A stretch of DNA of 64,000 nucleotides from Wocania ichthyoenteri Th78 (lineage in GTDB: Bacteria > Bacteroidota > Bacteroidia > Flavobacteriales > Flavobacteriaceae). The stretch's first letter is position 1; the number at the start of each line of letters is the position of its first letter. Positions 25,626-37,487 of the stretch are shown piece after piece. A program made the position numbers and the translations under genes. Location: positions 588,501 through 652,500 of the forward strand of contig NZ_KN525716.1 in assembly GCF_000789235.1 (NCBI RefSeq), given 5' to 3'. Under the pieces are notes generated by a model, which saw only the letters and a list, made by a program, of their open reading frames with translations, ran no database searches and was not told the origin of the DNA.

Positions 25626-25942
25626 TATGCTTGTCCTGTTGGCCCAAAGTTTAATGGAATCGGAGGTTGTTCATAATCTTTAATTTCACCATGGGCATTT
25701 TCAAACCTAGAAACATTATCGTTTAAAGCTTTTAGCAAACGTTTAGCGTGCTGAGGTGTTAAAATAATTCTAGACTTCACTTTGCTTTTAGGTACTCCCG
25801 GCATAATACTAACAAAATCTACAACAAACTCAGATACAGAGTGATTGATAATAGCTAAGTTAGAATATATACCTTCAGCCACAGTTTCATCCAATTCAAT
25901 ATTTATTTGACCTTGCTTTTGTTTGTCTTTTTCTTCTGCCAT
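25625..25942 (-). CDS. DUF3467 family protein
   Basis: 105 residues, soluble, with the DUF3467 pattern: INIELDETVAEGIYSNLAII (about 14-33), then SEFVVDFVSIMPG, then SRIILTPQHAKRLLKALNDN. A domain of this kind is widespread in bacteria next to RNA polymerase genes; here it directly follows rpoC, 88 bp away beyond a terminator. Its function is unknown. The N-terminus is lysine-rich and the C-terminus proline-rich. Confidence 0.88.
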   Translation of the reverse strand: MAEEKDKQKQGQINIELDETVAEGIYSNLAIINHSVSEFVVDFVSIMPGVPKSKVKSRIILTPQHAKRLLKALNDNVSRFENAHGEIKDYEQPPIPLNFGPTGQA

Positions 25943-25963
25943 AATGTTTATGTTTTAAAAATA

Positions 25964-25997
25964 AAAAGCCTTCAAGTTAATACACATGAAGGCTTTT
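25964..25997 (-). terminator. Terminator of rpoC operon
   Basis: AAAAGCCTTCA and TGAAGGCTTTT form an 11-bp stem with a 12-nt loop, 34 bp after the rpoC stop. Confidence 0.85.
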
Positions 25998-26005
25998 GTT
26001 TATAG

Positions 26006-26025
26006 ATTCCTGCCTTCGCAGGAAT
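26006..26025. repeat. Short palindromic repeat (REP-like), copy 1
   Basis: ATTCCTGC CTTC GCAGGAAT, an 8-bp stem with a CTTC loop. The same core (TTCCTGCCTTCGCAGGAA) is at 38885-38902. I know this kind of hairpin as a dispersed repeat in flavobacterial genomes. Confidence 0.65.
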
Positions 26026-26030
26026 AACAA

Positions 26031-29000
26031 TTAATTATAATTTAATTCTTTTTTTACTTGCATCATTTCGTCGAATTCTTCTTTAGAACCTACAATAATA
26101 TCCGTATAGTTACGCATACCTGTACCTGCTGGAATTCTATGTCCAACAATTACATTTTCTTTAAGCCCTTCTAAAGAATCTACCTTACCTGCTACGGCTG
26201 CTTCGTTAAGAACCTTAGTGGTTTCTTGGAACGATGCCGCAGAAATAAATGATTTAGTTTGAAGCGAAGCTCTTGTAATACCTTGTAATATAGGCGTTGC
26301 TGTTGCAGGTTGTGCATCTCTTGCAACTACAAGATTTTTATCTTCTCTTCGTAAAATAGAATTTTCATCTCTTAACTCACGAGGCGAAATAATTTGACCA
26401 GCTTTAAGATTTGTTGAATCTCCAGCATCCTCAATAACTTTCATTCCAAAAATTTCATCATTTTCTTTAATGAAATCTGCTTTATGAGCTAATTGATCTT
26501 CTAAGAAAATAGTATCACCAGAATCAATAATTCTAACTTTACGCATCATCTGTCTTACTACAACCTCAAAGTGTTTGTCATTAATTTTCACACCTTGTAA
26601 ACGATATACTTCTTGTACTTCGTTAACTAAATATTGTTGTACCGCAGATGGTCCTTTGATATTTAAAATATCGTTAGGCGTAATAGAACCATCAGATAAA
26701 GGCATACCAGCTTTTACATAATCGTTTTCTTGAACAAGAATTTGATTAGATAATTTAACTAAGTATTTCTTAATATCTCCTGTTTTAGATTCTACAATAA
26801 TCTCACGATTACCACGCTTAATTTTTCCGAAAGAAACCACACCATCAATAGCACTAACTACTGCTGGGTTTGAAGGATTACGTGCTTCGAATAACTCAGT
26901 TACACGTGGTAAACCTCCTGTAATATCTCCTGCCTTTGCAGATTTACGAGGAATCTTAACTAAAATTTTACCAATATTAATTTTCTCTCCATCATCAATC
27001 ATTAAATGCGCTCCGACTGGTAAGTTATAAGAACGAATAGTTTCGCCTTTACCATCTTCGATATGAAGTGTTGGTATTAATTTCTTATTTCTTGATTCAG
27101 AAATTACTTTTTCTTGGAAACCTGTTTGTTCATCAATTTCAACTTGATAAGTAACACCCTGTTCGATGTTTTCATACTTCACTTTACCAGCAAACTCTGA
27201 AATAATTACACCGTTATATGGATCCCAAGAACAAACTACATCGCCTTTATTTAATGCTTGACCATTTTTAACATAAATGGTAGAACCGTAAGGAATGTTG
27301 TTAGTACTTAATACAATACCTGTTTTCTTATCTGTTAATTTAAGTTCAGACGTACGAGAAATTACAATATCAATTTCATTCCCTTCGCTATCTTTACCTT
27401 TAACTGTTTTTAAATCTTCTATTTCTGCTATACCATCAAACTTAACAGCTAATTTATTCTCTTCAGAAATGTTACCAGCAATACCACCTACGTGGAATGT
27501 ACGTAATGTTAACTGCGTACCAGGTTCTCCAATAGACTGTGCAGCAACTACGCCAACAGCCTCACCACGTTGAACCATTTTCCCTGTCGCTAAATTACGC
27601 CCATAACATTTAGCACAAATACCTTTTAATGCTTCGCAACTTAATGCAGAACGCACTTCTAAAGAATCGATTGGTGATGCTTCAATAGCTTTTGCAATAT
27701 CATCTTCAATTAATTGTCCAGCAGAAACTAACAACTCATCTGTTAAAGGATTATGAACATCGTTTAAAGATACACGTCCAACAATTCTTTCTTCTAAAGT
27801 TTCAACAACTTCATCGTTTTTCTTTAATGGTTCAACCTCAACTCCTCTTAACGTACCACAATCTTCAGTGTTAATAATAACATCTTGAGATACATCAACT
27901 AAACGACGTGTTAAGTAACCAGCATCTGCAGTTTTAAGTGCAGTATCGGCAAGACCTTTACGTGCACCGTGAGTAGAGATAAAGTATTCTAAAATTGAAA
28001 GCCCTTCTTTAAAGTTAGAAAGAATCGGGTTTTCGATAATTTCTCCTCCACCTGCGTTAGATTTTTTAGGCTTTGCCATTAATCCACGCATACCTGTAAG
28101 CTGACGAATCTGTTCCTTAGACCCACGAGCTCCAGAATCAAGCATCATAAACACAGAATTAAATCCTTGTTGGTCTTCACGAATACGCTTCATTGACAAT
28201 TCAGTCAATTCTGCATTAGTTGAAGTCCAAATATCAATAACTTGATTGTAACGTTCGTTATTAGTGATAAGTCCCATGTTATAGTTTCCTGTAATACCAT
28301 CAACTAAACCGTTAGCTTTATCAATCATACCTTGCTTTTCTGGCGGAATAATAATATCACCTAAACTAAATGATAATCCACCTTGGAATGCAAACTTAAA
28401 TCCTAACGTTCTAATGGCATCTAAGAAATCAGCTGTTTCAGGAACAGATGTTACTTTAAGAATGTTTCCAATAATATCTCTTAAAGACTTTTTAGTAAGT
28501 ACTTGATTAATATATCCAGCTGCTTGTGGTACATGTTGATTAAACAACACACGACCTACAGTAGTTTCAACAATCATTTTATCAAGTTTACCATCTTCAT
28601 TAAGATCAATCGTTCTAACTTTAATGCCTGCATTCAAGTCTACTTTTTGCTCATTAAAAGCAATGACAACTTCTTCTGGAGAATAGAAAGTTAAACCTTC
28701 ACCTTTAACAGAAACTTCTGGAGTAGAGGTACGTAACTTAGTCATATAATACAGACCAAGCACCATATCTTGAGAAGGTACAGTTACTGGCGAACCATTT
28801 GCTGGATTTAAGATATTGTGTGATGCCAACATTAATAATTGACACTCTAAAATAGCTTCTGGCCCAAGTGGTAAATGCACAGCCATCTGGTCACCATCAA
28901 AATCGGCATTAAATGCAGTACATACTAATGGGTGTAACTGAATTGCTTTCCCCTCAATTAATTTAGGTTGGAATGCTTGTATACCTAAACGGTGTAACGT

Positions 29001-30332
29001 AGGCGCACGGTTTAGTAATACTGGGTGTCCTTTAAGAACATTTTCCAATATATCCCAAACCACTGGTTCTCTTTTATCTATAATTTTCTTTGCAGATTTT
29101 ACAGTCTTTACAATACCTCTTTCAATTAATTTTCTAATTACAAAAGGTTTGTATAATTCTGCTGCCATATTTTTTGGCAATCCGCATTCAAATAATTTTA
29201 ATTCTGGTCCAACAACAATTACCGAACGTGCAGAATAATCAACACGTTTACCAAGTAAGTTTTGACGGAAACGCCCTTGCTTACCTTTAAGCGAATCTGA
29301 TAAAGATTTTAACGGTCTGTTAGAGTCGGTTTTTACTGCTGATGATTTACGTGTGTTATCAAATAATGAATCAACCGATTCTTGTAACATACGTTTCTCA
29401 TTACGTAAAATTACTTCTGGTGCTTTTATCTCAACCAATCTTTTAAGACGGTTGTTACGGATAATTACACGACGGTATAAATCATTTAAATCTGAGGTTG
29501 CAAAACGACCACCATCTAACGGCACTAACGGACGTAATTCTGGTGGAATAATTGGCACAACTTTCATAATCATCCATTCAGGACGATTCTCTCTGTTATT
29601 GTTTGATTCACGTAACGCTTCAACAACTTGTAAACGTTTTAAAGCTTCAGTTTTGCGTTGCTTAGACGTTTCTGTGTTGGCTTTATGACGTAATTCATAA
29701 GACAGCTCTTTTAAATCAATTCTTGCTAATAAGTCTATCAAACATTCAGCACCCATTTTAGCTAAAAACTTATTAGGGTCTGAATCGTCTAAGTATTGAT
29801 TATCTTGAGGAAGTTCTTCTAAAATGTTTAGGTATTCTTCTTCTGTAAGGAAATCCATTTTTTGTATTGGCTCACCTTCTTCATTCTTAGCGTTACCTGG
29901 TTGAATTACTACATATCGTTCGTAGTAAATAATCATATCTAATTTCTTAGATGGTAGACCTAATAAATAACCAATTTTGTTTGGTAAAGAGCGGAAGTAC
30001 CAAATGTGTGCTACAGGAACTACTAAATTAATATGTCCTACTCTATCACGACGTACTTTCTTTTCTGTTACTTCAACACCACAACGGTCACAAACTATAC
30101 CTTTGTAGCGAATTCTTTTATATTTACCACATGCACATTCATAATCCTTTACAGGACCAAAAATACGCTCACAGAACAAACCGTCACGTTCTGGTTTGTG
30201 AGTTCGATAATTGATAGTTTCTGGTTTTAAAACTTCACCTCTAGATTCTGCTAAAATAGATTCTGGTGATGCTAAACCAATGGAGATTTTATTAAACCTC
30301 TTTACTGTATTCTTATCTTGTTTTCTTGCCAT
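26031..30332 (-). CDS. rpoC: DNA-directed RNA polymerase subunit beta'
   Basis: 1433 residues, the normal Bacteroidota length. The catalytic motif NADFDGDQM (about residues 461-469) supplies the three Asp that hold the active-site magnesium. The first zinc site is [20 protein letters not shown] near residue 66; the second is spread over CGTLRGVE and [10 protein letters not shown] (about 810-900). The bridge and trigger helix region includes [16 protein letters not shown]. It forms the catalytic clamp with RpoB, encoded 28 bp upstream. No insertion, frameshift or missing motif is seen. Confidence 0.99.
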   Translation of the reverse strand: MARKQDKNTVKRFNKISIGLASPESILAESRGEVLKPETINYRTHKPERDGLFCERIFGPVKDYECACGKYKRIRYKGIVCDRCGVEVTEKKVRRDRVGHINLVVPVAHIWYFRSLPNKIGYLLGLPSKKLDMIIYYERYVVIQPGNAKNEEGEPIQKMDFLTEEEYLNILEELPQDNQYLDDSDPNKFLAKMGAECLIDLLARIDLKELSYELRHKANTETSKQRKTEALKRLQVVEALRESNNNRENRPEWMIMKVVPIIPPELRPLVPLDGGRFATSDLNDLYRRVIIRNNRLKRLVEIKAPEVILRNEKRMLQESVDSLFDNTRKSSAVKTDSNRPLKSLSDSLKGKQGRFRQNLLGKRVDYSARSVIVVGPELKLFECGLPKNMAAELYKPFVIRKLIERGIVKTVKSAKKIIDKREPVVWDILENVLKGHPVLLNRAPTLHRLGIQAFQPKLIEGKAIQLHPLVCTAFNADFDGDQMAVHLPLGPEAILECQLLMLASHNILNPANGSPVTVPSQDMVLGLYYMTKLRTSTPEVSVKGEGLTFYSPEEVVIAFNEQKVDLNAGIKVRTIDLNEDGKLDKMIVETTVGRVLFNQHVPQAAGYINQVLTKKSLRDIIGNILKVTSVPETADFLDAIRTLGFKFAFQGGLSFSLGDIIIPPEKQGMIDKANGLVDGITGNYNMGLITNNERYNQVIDIWTSTNAELTELSMKRIREDQQGFNSVFMMLDSGARGSKEQIRQLTGMRGLMAKPKKSNAGGGEIIENPILSNFKEGLSILEYFISTHGARKGLADTALKTADAGYLTRRLVDVSQDVIINTEDCGTLRGVEVEPLKKNDEVVETLEERIVGRVSLNDVHNPLTDELLVSAGQLIEDDIAKAIEASPIDSLEVRSALSCEALKGICAKCYGRNLATGKMVQRGEAVGVVAAQSIGEPGTQLTLRTFHVGGIAGNISEENKLAVKFDGIAEIEDLKTVKGKDSEGNEIDIVISRTSELKLTDKKTGIVLSTNNIPYGSTIYVKNGQALNKGDVVCSWDPYNGVIISEFAGKVKYENIEQGVTYQVEIDEQTGFQEKVISESRNKKLIPTLHIEDGKGETIRSYNLPVGAHLMIDDGEKINIGKILVKIPRKSAKAGDITGGLPRVTELFEARNPSNPAVVSAIDGVVSFGKIKRGNREIIVESKTGDIKKYLVKLSNQILVQENDYVKAGMPLSDGSITPNDILNIKGPSAVQQYLVNEVQEVYRLQGVKINDKHFEVVVRQMMRKVRIIDSGDTIFLEDQLAHKADFIKENDEIFGMKVIEDAGDSTNLKAGQIISPRELRDENSILRREDKNLVVARDAQPATATPILQGITRASLQTKSFISAASFQETTKVLNEAAVAGKVDSLEGLKENVIVGHRIPAGTGMRNYTDIIVGSKEEFDEMMQVKKELNYN

Positions 30333-30360
30333 AATATATGGTTGAAATGAATTTAATTAA

Positions 30361-33300
30361 TTACTCCTCTAATCTGATGTCTAACCCTAAACCTTTCAAT
30401 TCGTGCATAAGTACGTTGAATGATTCTGGTAATCCTGGATCTGGCATTGGCTCACCTTTAACAATACTTTCGTAAGTTTTAGCTCTACCAATTACATCAT
30501 CAGATTTAACAGTCAAGATTTCTCTTAAAGTACTTGATGCACCATAAGCCTCAAGTGCCCAAACTTCCATCTCACCAAAACGCTGACCACCAAATTGTGC
30601 TTTACCACCTAATGGTTGTTGTGTAATTAATGAGTAAGGTCCAATAGAACGTGCGTGCATTTTATCATCTACCATGTGTCCTAGTTTCAACATATAAATC
30701 ACACCAACAGTTGCTGGCTGATCGAAACGTTGTCCTGTCCCTCCATCATATAAATAAGTATGTCCGTAACGTGGAATTCCAGCTTCATCTGTAAATTCGT
30801 TAATTTGATCTATTGTAGCACCATCAAAAATTGGTGTTGCATACGTACGATTTAATTTCTGACCTGCCCATCCAAGAACAGTTTCATAAATCTGACCAAT
30901 ATTCATACGAGATGGTACACCTAGTGGATTTAATACAATATCAACAGGCGTTCCGTCTTCTAAGAAAGGCATATCTTCTTGACGAACAATACGAGCAACA
31001 ATACCTTTGTTACCGTGACGTCCTGCCATTTTATCACCTACTTTTAGTTTACGCTTTTTAGCGATATAAACTTTAGCTAATTTGATAATTCCTGCTGGTA
31101 ACTCATCACCCACAGAAATAGTAAACTTCTCACGACGTAGCGACCCTTGTAAATCGTTTTCTTTAATCTTGTAGTTGTGAATTAAATCTGCAACTAATTG
31201 ATTTGTATGATCATCTGTTGTCCATTTCCCAGACACTAAATGTGCATAATCATCAACTGCATTTAACATTTTAAGTGTGAATTTTTTACCTTTTGGTAAT
31301 ACTTCTTCACCTAAATCATTAAAAATACCTTGAGCCGTTTTACCATTTACAATAGCAAAAAGTTTTTCGATTAAAACATCTTTTAAAGCATCAAACTTAG
31401 CATCATATATACCTTCTAATTGTAAAATATCATCTTTATCTTGTGCTCTTTTACGCTTATCTTTTACTGCTCTAGCGAATAATTTCTTTTCGATTACAAC
31501 ACCATTTAATGAAGGCGAAGCTTTTAAAGAAGCATCCTTAACGTCTCCCGCTTTATCACCGAATATAGCACGTAATAATTTTTCTTCTGGAGTTGGATCT
31601 GATTCTCCTTTTGGTGTAATTTTACCAATAAGAATATCGCCAGGTTTAACCTCGGCTCCAACACGAATCATTCCGTGTTCATCTAAATCTTTAGTTGCTT
31701 CTTCAGATACGTTAGGAATATCATTAGTTAACTCTTCGTTACCTAATTTTGTATCTCTAACTTCTAGAGAATACTCATCAATATGTATAGATGTAAAAAT
31801 ATCCTCACGAACCACTTTTTCAGAAATTACAATCGCATCCTCAAAGTTATATCCTTTCCATGGCATAAATGCCACTTTCATATTTCTACCTAAAGCTAAT
31901 TCTCCTTTTTGAGTTGCGTAACCTTCACATAAAACTTGACCTTTAGTAACTTTATCGCCTTTAACCACAATTGGTTTTAAGTTGATAGAAGTTCCTTGGT
32001 TTGTTTTTCTGAATTTTACTAACTCATAAGATTTAATATCACTATCAAAACTTACTTTAGCTTCATCTTCGGTACGTTCGTATTGAATTTTTATTTCGTT
32101 TGCATCAACATATAATACTTCTCCATTACCCTCTGCATTTATTAATACACGAGAATCTGATGCTACTTGTCTTTCTAATCCTGTACCAACAATTGGTGCA
32201 TCTACTCTTAATAATGGCACAGCCTGACGCATCATGTTAGATCCCATCAAGGCTCTGTTCGCATCATCATGCTCTAAAAACGGAATTAAAGATGCAGATA
32301 TAGATGAAATTTGATTTGGTGCAACATCTGTATAGTTTACAGCTGTTGGCTCTATTACTGGGAAGTCACCTTCCATTCTAGCAATTACCTTATCATGTAA
32401 TATCTTTCCATTATCATCAACTTTTACAGTTGCTTGTGCAATTAATTTTTCTTCTTCCTCTTCAGCACTTAAATATATTGGAGCATTTTTAATATCTACA
32501 ACACCATCCGTTACTTTTCTATAAGGTGTTTCAATGAATCCCATAGAATTCACTTTCGCATATACTGATAGTGAAGATATTAAACCAATATTTGGTCCCT
32601 CTGGTGTTTCAATTGGGCATAAACGCCCGTAGTGTGTATAGTGAACATCACGCACCTCGAAACCTGCTCTCTCTCTAGATAAACCTCCTGGTCCAAGTGC
32701 AGATAAACGACGCTTATGCGTAATTTCTGCAAGAGGATTGGTTTGATCCATAAATTGTGACAGCTGATTTGTTCCAAAGAAAGAATTAATTACAGACGAC
32801 AACGTCTTAGCATTAATTAAATCTATTGGTGTAAAGACCTCATTATCACGAACGTTCATACGCTCACGAATTGTACGTGCCATACGTGCTAAACCAACTC
32901 CAAACTGTTGAGATAATTGCTCACCAACTGTACGTACACGACGGTTAGATAAGTGATCAATATCGTCAATCTCTGCTTTTGAGTTAATAAGCTCGATTAA
33001 ATATTTAATGATAGTTATGATATCTTCTTTGGTAAGCACTTGCTTATCCATTCCAATATCTAACTGTAATTTTTTATTCATTCTATAACGTCCAACTTCT
33101 CCTAAAGAGTAGCGTTGGTCACTAAAGAATAATTTATCTATAATACCACGCGCTGTTTCCTCATCTGGCGGCTCAGCATTACGTAATTGTCTATAAATAT
33201 GTTCAACAGCCTCTTTTTCTGAGTTTGTTGGATCCTTTTGAAGCGTATTATGAATAATAGCATAATCGCCTTGTTCAGACGTTTCTTTGTGTAAAAGAAT

Positions 33301-34173
33301 AGTTTTTACTTCAGCTTCAAGAATTTCTTCAATATTTTCTTTATCAAGAACCGTATCACGATCTAACACAATTTCATTACGCTCGATAGATACCACCTCT
33401 CCTGTATCTTCATCAACAAAATCCTCATGCCATGTATTAAGTACACGAGCAGCTAATTTTCGCCCTAAATATTTTTTTAATCCAGATTTTGAAACTTTTA
33501 CTTCTTCAGCAAGATCAAAAATTTCAAGAATATCTTTATCTCTTTCAAAACCGATAGCACGGAAAAGTGTAGTTACAGGTAATTTTTTCTTTCTATCAAT
33601 GTATGCATACATTACCTGATTGATATCTGTAGCAAATTCTATCCAAGAGCCTTTGAAAGGAATAACTCTTGCAGAATATAATTTTGTTCCATTAGCATGG
33701 AAAGATTGACCGAAGAATACTCCTGGAGATCTATGCAATTGAGATACTACTACGCGCTCTGCACCATTGATACAAAACGTACCAGACGGCGTCATATAAG
33801 GTATAGTTCCTAAATACACATCTTGAACAATGGTCTCGAAATCCTCATGTTCAGGGTCTGTACAATATAACTTTAACCTTGCTTTTAGCGGAACGCTATA
33901 AGTAAGACCTCTTTCAATACACTCTTCAATAGCATATCTTGGTGGATCTACAAAGTAATCTAAAAATTCTAAAACAAATTGATTACGTGAATCTGTGATT
34001 GGAAAGTTTTCCATAAAGGTGTTGTAAAGACCTTCATCACCTCTTTCTTCTGATTTAGTTTCTAATTGGAAAAAATCCTGGAAGGATTTTATCTGAATAT
34101 CCAAAAAATCTGGGTATTCTGTTCTATTTACAATAGACGAGAAATTTAATCTTTCAGCTTGTGTTGATAACAT
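30361..34173 (-). CDS. rpoB: DNA-directed RNA polymerase subunit beta
   Basis: 1270 residues from the ATG at 34173 ([14 protein letters not shown]); a TTG one codon earlier was not chosen. The rifampicin-pocket region is typical of a sensitive polymerase ([17 protein letters not shown], then [13 protein letters not shown]). Conserved later motifs include GRHGNKG and the C-terminal [17 protein letters not shown]. The subunit is co-transcribed with rpoC and follows rplL after 191 bp that contain a large hairpin. No anomalies are seen. Confidence 0.99.
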   Translation of the reverse strand: MLSTQAERLNFSSIVNRTEYPDFLDIQIKSFQDFFQLETKSEERGDEGLYNTFMENFPITDSRNQFVLEFLDYFVDPPRYAIEECIERGLTYSVPLKARLKLYCTDPEHEDFETIVQDVYLGTIPYMTPSGTFCINGAERVVVSQLHRSPGVFFGQSFHANGTKLYSARVIPFKGSWIEFATDINQVMYAYIDRKKKLPVTTLFRAIGFERDKDILEIFDLAEEVKVSKSGLKKYLGRKLAARVLNTWHEDFVDEDTGEVVSIERNEIVLDRDTVLDKENIEEILEAEVKTILLHKETSEQGDYAIIHNTLQKDPTNSEKEAVEHIYRQLRNAEPPDEETARGIIDKLFFSDQRYSLGEVGRYRMNKKLQLDIGMDKQVLTKEDIITIIKYLIELINSKAEIDDIDHLSNRRVRTVGEQLSQQFGVGLARMARTIRERMNVRDNEVFTPIDLINAKTLSSVINSFFGTNQLSQFMDQTNPLAEITHKRRLSALGPGGLSRERAGFEVRDVHYTHYGRLCPIETPEGPNIGLISSLSVYAKVNSMGFIETPYRKVTDGVVDIKNAPIYLSAEEEEEKLIAQATVKVDDNGKILHDKVIARMEGDFPVIEPTAVNYTDVAPNQISSISASLIPFLEHDDANRALMGSNMMRQAVPLLRVDAPIVGTGLERQVASDSRVLINAEGNGEVLYVDANEIKIQYERTEDEAKVSFDSDIKSYELVKFRKTNQGTSINLKPIVVKGDKVTKGQVLCEGYATQKGELALGRNMKVAFMPWKGYNFEDAIVISEKVVREDIFTSIHIDEYSLEVRDTKLGNEELTNDIPNVSEEATKDLDEHGMIRVGAEVKPGDILIGKITPKGESDPTPEEKLLRAIFGDKAGDVKDASLKASPSLNGVVIEKKLFARAVKDKRKRAQDKDDILQLEGIYDAKFDALKDVLIEKLFAIVNGKTAQGIFNDLGEEVLPKGKKFTLKMLNAVDDYAHLVSGKWTTDDHTNQLVADLIHNYKIKENDLQGSLRREKFTISVGDELPAGIIKLAKVYIAKKRKLKVGDKMAGRHGNKGIVARIVRQEDMPFLEDGTPVDIVLNPLGVPSRMNIGQIYETVLGWAGQKLNRTYATPIFDGATIDQINEFTDEAGIPRYGHTYLYDGGTGQRFDQPATVGVIYMLKLGHMVDDKMHARSIGPYSLITQQPLGGKAQFGGQRFGEMEVWALEAYGASSTLREILTVKSDDVIGRAKTYESIVKGEPMPDPGLPESFNVLMHELKGLGLDIRLEE

Positions 34174-34279
34174 CAATGGACGGAATTATGATTAAAAATA
34201 AATAGTGAAAACGTATTAAAACGTTAATTAAACAACTATAAACTATTCGATGTTTATATGCTATTTTATAATTTATTTG

Positions 34280-34341
34280 GTATAATGTTATTATACGCAA
34301 AATGGTCTAGGTCTTAGAGCGTATAACTCCAGACCTAAACC
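34280..34341 (-). promoter_or_regulatory. Hairpins between rplL and rpoB
   Basis: Two structures lie in the 191-bp rplL-rpoB gap. The larger, 34304-34341, pairs GGTTTAGGTCT with AGACCTAGACC (minus strand, 11 bp with one wobble) around a 16-nt loop that can add a GAG/CTC pair. The second is the palindrome GTATAAT GTT ATTATAC at 34280-34296. No long T-run follows, so partial termination or RNA processing, which sets the L12 to RpoB ratio in other bacteria, is more likely than full termination. Confidence 0.55.
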
Positions 34342-34364
34342 TTTGTGTTTTTGAGTTGTTAAGC

Positions 34365-34739
34365 TTACTTAAGCTCAACCTCTGCTCCAGCTTCTTCTAA
34401 AGATGCTTTTAATGCTTCAGCTTCATCTTTAGTAACTGCTTCTTTGATAGCGCTTGGTGCATCGTCAACTAAACCTTTTGCTTCTTTTAAACCTAAACCA
34501 GTTAATTCTTTAACTAATTTTACAACTGCTAATTTAGAACCACCAGCCGCTTTTAAAATAACATCAAATTCAGTTTGAGCTTCTTCAGCTTCTCCACCAG
34601 CAGCAGGACCAGCAACAGCAACTGCAGCAGCAGCAGCAGGCTCGATACCATACTCATCTTTTAATATAGTTGCTAACTCATTTACTTCTTTTACAGTAAG
34701 GTTAACTAATTGTTCTGCGAAATCTTTTAAATCTGCCAT
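34365..34739 (-). CDS. rplL: Ribosomal protein bL12 (L7/L12)
   Basis: 124 residues. The N-terminal dimer domain ([23 protein letters not shown], given in part) is followed by an Ala-rich hinge (about 35-50) and the C-terminal factor-binding domain with [18 protein letters not shown] and [12 protein letters not shown]. It forms the mobile stalk of the 50S subunit, recruiting elongation factors and working with L10, encoded 64 bp upstream. The product is acidic, as usual. Confidence 0.98.
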   Translation of the reverse strand: MADLKDFAEQLVNLTVKEVNELATILKDEYGIEPAAAAAVAVAGPAAGGEAEEAQTEFDVILKAAGGSKLAVVKLVKELTGLGLKEAKGLVDDAPSAIKEAVTKDEAEALKASLEEAGAEVELK

Positions 34740-34803
34740 TTTTCTATCGTTTTAATAATTTTGTAATAATAATATATTTGTAATAAGTGCGTACTTGTTA
34801 ATA

Positions 34804-35325
34804 CTATTCTGATTTTTCAGAAAGTGTTTTAATAATTCCAGCTATTGTTCCTCCACCTGATTTAAGTGCAGAAATAACATTTTTAGCAGGAGATTGTAAT
34901 AATCCAACAATTTCTCCAATCAATTCTTCTTTAGATTTGATATCTACTAACATGTCTAATTGCTCATCGCCAATATAAACTGCTTCCTCAATAAATGCTC
35001 CTTTTAATAAAGGCTTATCTGATTTTTTACGGAAGGTTTTAATTAACTTCGCTGGTACATTACCTGTTTCAGAATACATTACAGATGTATTGCCTTTTAA
35101 AACTGTTGGAAGCTCTCCAAAATCTCTCTCTGAAGCTTCCATTGCTTTTTCAAGTAATGTGTTTTTAACTACTGCTAATTTTACGTTAGCTTTAAAAGCA
35201 GCACGACGTAAATCTGAGGTTGTACCTGCGTTTAATCCTGAAATATCTGCTAAATAGATATTTGCATTATTAGCTAATTCTGCAGTTAACTCCTTAATTA
35301 CTAATGATTTTTCTTCTCTTGTCAT
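34804..35325 (-). CDS. rplJ: Ribosomal protein uL10
   Basis: 173 residues with the L10 fold: MTREEKSLVIKELTAEL, then ADISGLNAGTTSDLRRAAF, then VVKNTLLEKAME. The C-terminal helix that binds L12 dimers is present (about 135-173, ending IIKTLSEKSE). Only 19 bp separate it from rplA, so there is no room for the long L10-binding leader known in E. coli; regulation must differ or sit inside rplA. Confidence 0.98.
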   Translation of the reverse strand: MTREEKSLVIKELTAELANNANIYLADISGLNAGTTSDLRRAAFKANVKLAVVKNTLLEKAMEASERDFGELPTVLKGNTSVMYSETGNVPAKLIKTFRKKSDKPLLKGAFIEEAVYIGDEQLDMLVDIKSKEELIGEIVGLLQSPAKNVISALKSGGGTIAGIIKTLSEKSE

Positions 35326-35344
35326 AATAAAAGTTTTAACTTAA

Positions 35345-36034
35345 TTAACCAATTTTAGGATCAACAGCAATACTTGGGCTCATTGTAGAAGACATAAATA
35401 TGCTTTTTACATAAGTTCCTTTTGCAGTTGTCGGTTTTAGTTTCATTAATGTTGTTAATAATTCATTTGCGTTACCCGCAATTTTATCAGCACTAAATGA
35501 TGCTTTTCCTATAGCAGCGTGTACAATACCTGTTTTATCAACTTTAAAGTCTATTTTACCAGCTTTTACTTCGCTTACTGCTTTAGCAACATCCATAGTT
35601 ACTGTACCTGTCTTTGGATTTGGCATTAAACCACGAGGACCTAATACACGCCCTAAAGGACCTAATTTACCCATAACACTTGGCATAGTAACAATAACGT
35701 CAACGTCTGTCCAACCACCTTTGATTTTATCTAGGTATTCGTCTAAACCAACGTAATCTGCTCCAGCTTCTTTAGCTTCCGCTTCTTTATCTGGTGTTAC
35801 CAATGCTAATACTTTCATGTCTTTACCAGTTCCGTGAGGTAATGAAACCACACCTCTTACCATTTGATTAGCCTTACGAGGATCTACTCCTAAACGTACA
35901 GCCAAATCAATTGATGAGTCGAACTTAGTATTAGTAATTTCTTTTATTAATGCTGATGCTTCATCAACAGAATAGATTTTACCTTTTTCAATTTTTGCTA
36001 AAGCCTCTTTTTGCTTTTTTGTTAATCTTGCCAT
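35345..36034 (-). CDS. rplA: Ribosomal protein uL1
   Basis: 229 residues. Conserved segments are [19 protein letters not shown], the central PHGTGK and [20 protein letters not shown], and the [14 protein letters not shown] loop (about 130-143). It forms the L1 stalk that moves deacylated tRNA, and in many bacteria it represses translation of its own rplK-rplA mRNA. It lies 20 bp after rplK. A candidate L1-type site is seen before rplK. Confidence 0.98.
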   Translation of the reverse strand: MARLTKKQKEALAKIEKGKIYSVDEASALIKEITNTKFDSSIDLAVRLGVDPRKANQMVRGVVSLPHGTGKDMKVLALVTPDKEAEAKEAGADYVGLDEYLDKIKGGWTDVDVIVTMPSVMGKLGPLGRVLGPRGLMPNPKTGTVTMDVAKAVSEVKAGKIDFKVDKTGIVHAAIGKASFSADKIAGNANELLTTLMKLKPTTAKGTYVKSIFMSSTMSPSIAVDPKIG

Positions 36035-36054
36035 TTTCTAATGTCTTTAATAGA

Positions 36055-36492
36055 TTAAGAAGGAAATTTTCCTGTTACAGTTATTCCCATCGATCTTGCT
36101 GTTCCAGCAACCATTTTCATAGCAGACTCTGTAGTAAATGCGTTTAAATCTACCATTTTGTCTTCTGCGATGGTTTTAACCTGATCCCAAGATACTTTAG
36201 CTACTTTTTTTCGGTTTGGCTCTCCAGACCCTTTCTTCACTTTAGCTGCTTCCATTAATTGAACAGCTGCTGGTGGAGTTTTGATTACAAAGTCGAATGA
36301 TTTGTCTTTGTAAACAGATATAACCACTGGTAATACTTTACCTGGTTTATCTTGGGTTCTGGCATTGAATTGCTTACAGAACTCCATGATGTTAACACCT
36401 GCAGCTCCTAAAGCGGGTCCAACCGGTGGCGATGGATTCGCAGCACCTCCCCGAACTTGTAACTTAACTACTTTACCTAATTCTTTTGCCAT
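36055..36492 (-). CDS. rplK: Ribosomal protein uL11
   Basis: 145 residues with the N-terminal proline-rich thiostrepton-binding segment ([20 protein letters not shown]) and the RNA-binding C-terminal domain ([15 protein letters not shown], then [10 protein letters not shown]). It forms the GTPase-associated centre of 23S rRNA with L10 and L12. It is preceded by 72 bp that hold a stem with an internal loop. Confidence 0.98.
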   Translation of the reverse strand: MAKELGKVVKLQVRGGAANPSPPVGPALGAAGVNIMEFCKQFNARTQDKPGKVLPVVISVYKDKSFDFVIKTPPAAVQLMEAAKVKKGSGEPNRKKVAKVSWDQVKTIAEDKMVDLNAFTTESAMKMVAGTARSMGITVTGKFPS

Positions 36493-36510
36493 TTTTAATA
36501 ATTTAATTTT

Positions 36511-36545
36511 GATGGTATCTCTCTTTTGGAAGCGAAAGATTCATC
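36511..36545 (-). promoter_or_regulatory. Candidate L1-binding leader hairpin before rplK
   Basis: On the minus strand, GATG (36545-36542) pairs with CATC (36514-36511). Inside, TCTTTC pairs with GAGAGA (6 bp, one wobble) around a 10-nt loop. Two helices split by a small asymmetric internal loop is the general form of L1 sites. The exact L1 consensus has not been matched, so this remains a candidate. Confidence 0.33.
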
Positions 36546-36564
36546 TATCTTAATGTAACACTAA

Positions 36565-37119
36565 TTATACTTTTTCAACTTGCATATAGCTTAATTCTAA
36601 TGGTGTTTTTCTTCCGAAAATCTTAACCATTACTTCTAGCTTACGTTTTTCTTCATTTATTTTTTCAATCGTACCATCAAATCCGTTAAACGGCCCATCA
36701 ATAACTTTGACTGTTTCCCCTTTTGTAAAAGGTATGGCTACATTAGCACTTTCCTCTACTGCTAATTCATCAACTTTACCTAACATTCTGTTTACCTCAG
36801 ATTGTCTTAACGGCACAGGATCACCTCCTTTTGTTTCTCCTAAAAACCCAATGACGTTAGTAACCGATCTTATAATATGAGGAACTTCTCCTGTTAAGTT
36901 TGCTTGAACCATTATATATCCTGGAAAAAAAACTTTTTCTTTATGAATTTTTTTTCCATTACGAATCTGAACAACTCTTTCGGTAGGCACTAATACCTGA
37001 TCAACATAATCTTGTAAACCTAAACGAGCAATTTCGTTTTCTATATAGGTTTTTATTTTGTTTTCTTGACCACTTACAGCCCTAACAACATACCATTTTT
37101 TTTCACTTACTTCAGCCAT
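36565..37119 (-). CDS. nusG: Transcription termination/antitermination factor NusG
   Basis: 184 residues. The NGN domain opens with KWYVVRAVSGQENKIK (about 8-23) and includes the FFPGYIMVQ segment; the KOW domain follows with FTKGETVKVIDGPFNGFDG (about 129-147). NusG links RNA polymerase to Rho or to ribosomes. It is 11 bp after secE, the usual order, and is followed by rplK after 72 bp. Confidence 0.97.
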   Translation of the reverse strand: MAEVSEKKWYVVRAVSGQENKIKTYIENEIARLGLQDYVDQVLVPTERVVQIRNGKKIHKEKVFFPGYIMVQANLTGEVPHIIRSVTNVIGFLGETKGGDPVPLRQSEVNRMLGKVDELAVEESANVAIPFTKGETVKVIDGPFNGFDGTIEKINEEKRKLEVMVKIFGRKTPLELSYMQVEKV

Positions 37120-37130
37120 AGAATTTATTT

Positions 37131-37328
37131 TTAACGGTTAATCCAATCAAAGTAAAATGTTATGACTTTACTGAAAACTGTATCTACCCCCCATATTGCA
37201 AGAGAGAATATAATTGAAAATACCGCAACTAAAACAGTTAAACTTTGTGCTTCTGCCCAAGTAGGCCATGTCACATTGTTTTTTAGCTCTCCAAATGATT
37301 CCTTTATATAATTTACAATTCCAGTCAT
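37131..37328 (-). CDS. secE: Preprotein translocase subunit SecE
   Basis: 65 residues with one transmembrane segment (about 28-50, LTVLVAVFSIIFSLAIWGVDTVF-like) and the conserved cytoplasmic ahead-of-TM stretch GELKNNVTWPTWAEA. It is the short, single-TM form of SecE that clamps SecY. It sits between tRNA-Trp and nusG, as in other Bacteroidota. Confidence 0.95.
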   Translation of the reverse strand: MTGIVNYIKESFGELKNNVTWPTWAEAQSLTVLVAVFSIIFSLAIWGVDTVFSKVITFYFDWINR

Positions 37329-37348
37329 TTATATTTATTCTTTATTAG

Positions 37349-37421
37349 CACGGGTTGAGAGACTCGAACTCCCGACACCTGGTTTTGGAGACCAGTGCTC
37401 TACCAACTGAGCTAAACCCGT
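37349..37421 (-). tRNA. tRNA-Trp (anticodon CCA)
   Basis: A 73-nt cloverleaf: acceptor ACGGGTT/AACCCGT, anticodon stem CTGGT/ACCAG with loop CTCCAAA, T-arm GGAGTTCGAGTCTC-like. The anticodon is CCA; the discriminator is G and no CCA tail is encoded. It lies between tuf and secE, as expected. Confidence 0.97.
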
Positions 37422-37487
37422 AAATATAAGTCAAAAGGCATCACGTAAATACGCGATACCTTGACTCTATATTTATTAAACTTTTAT

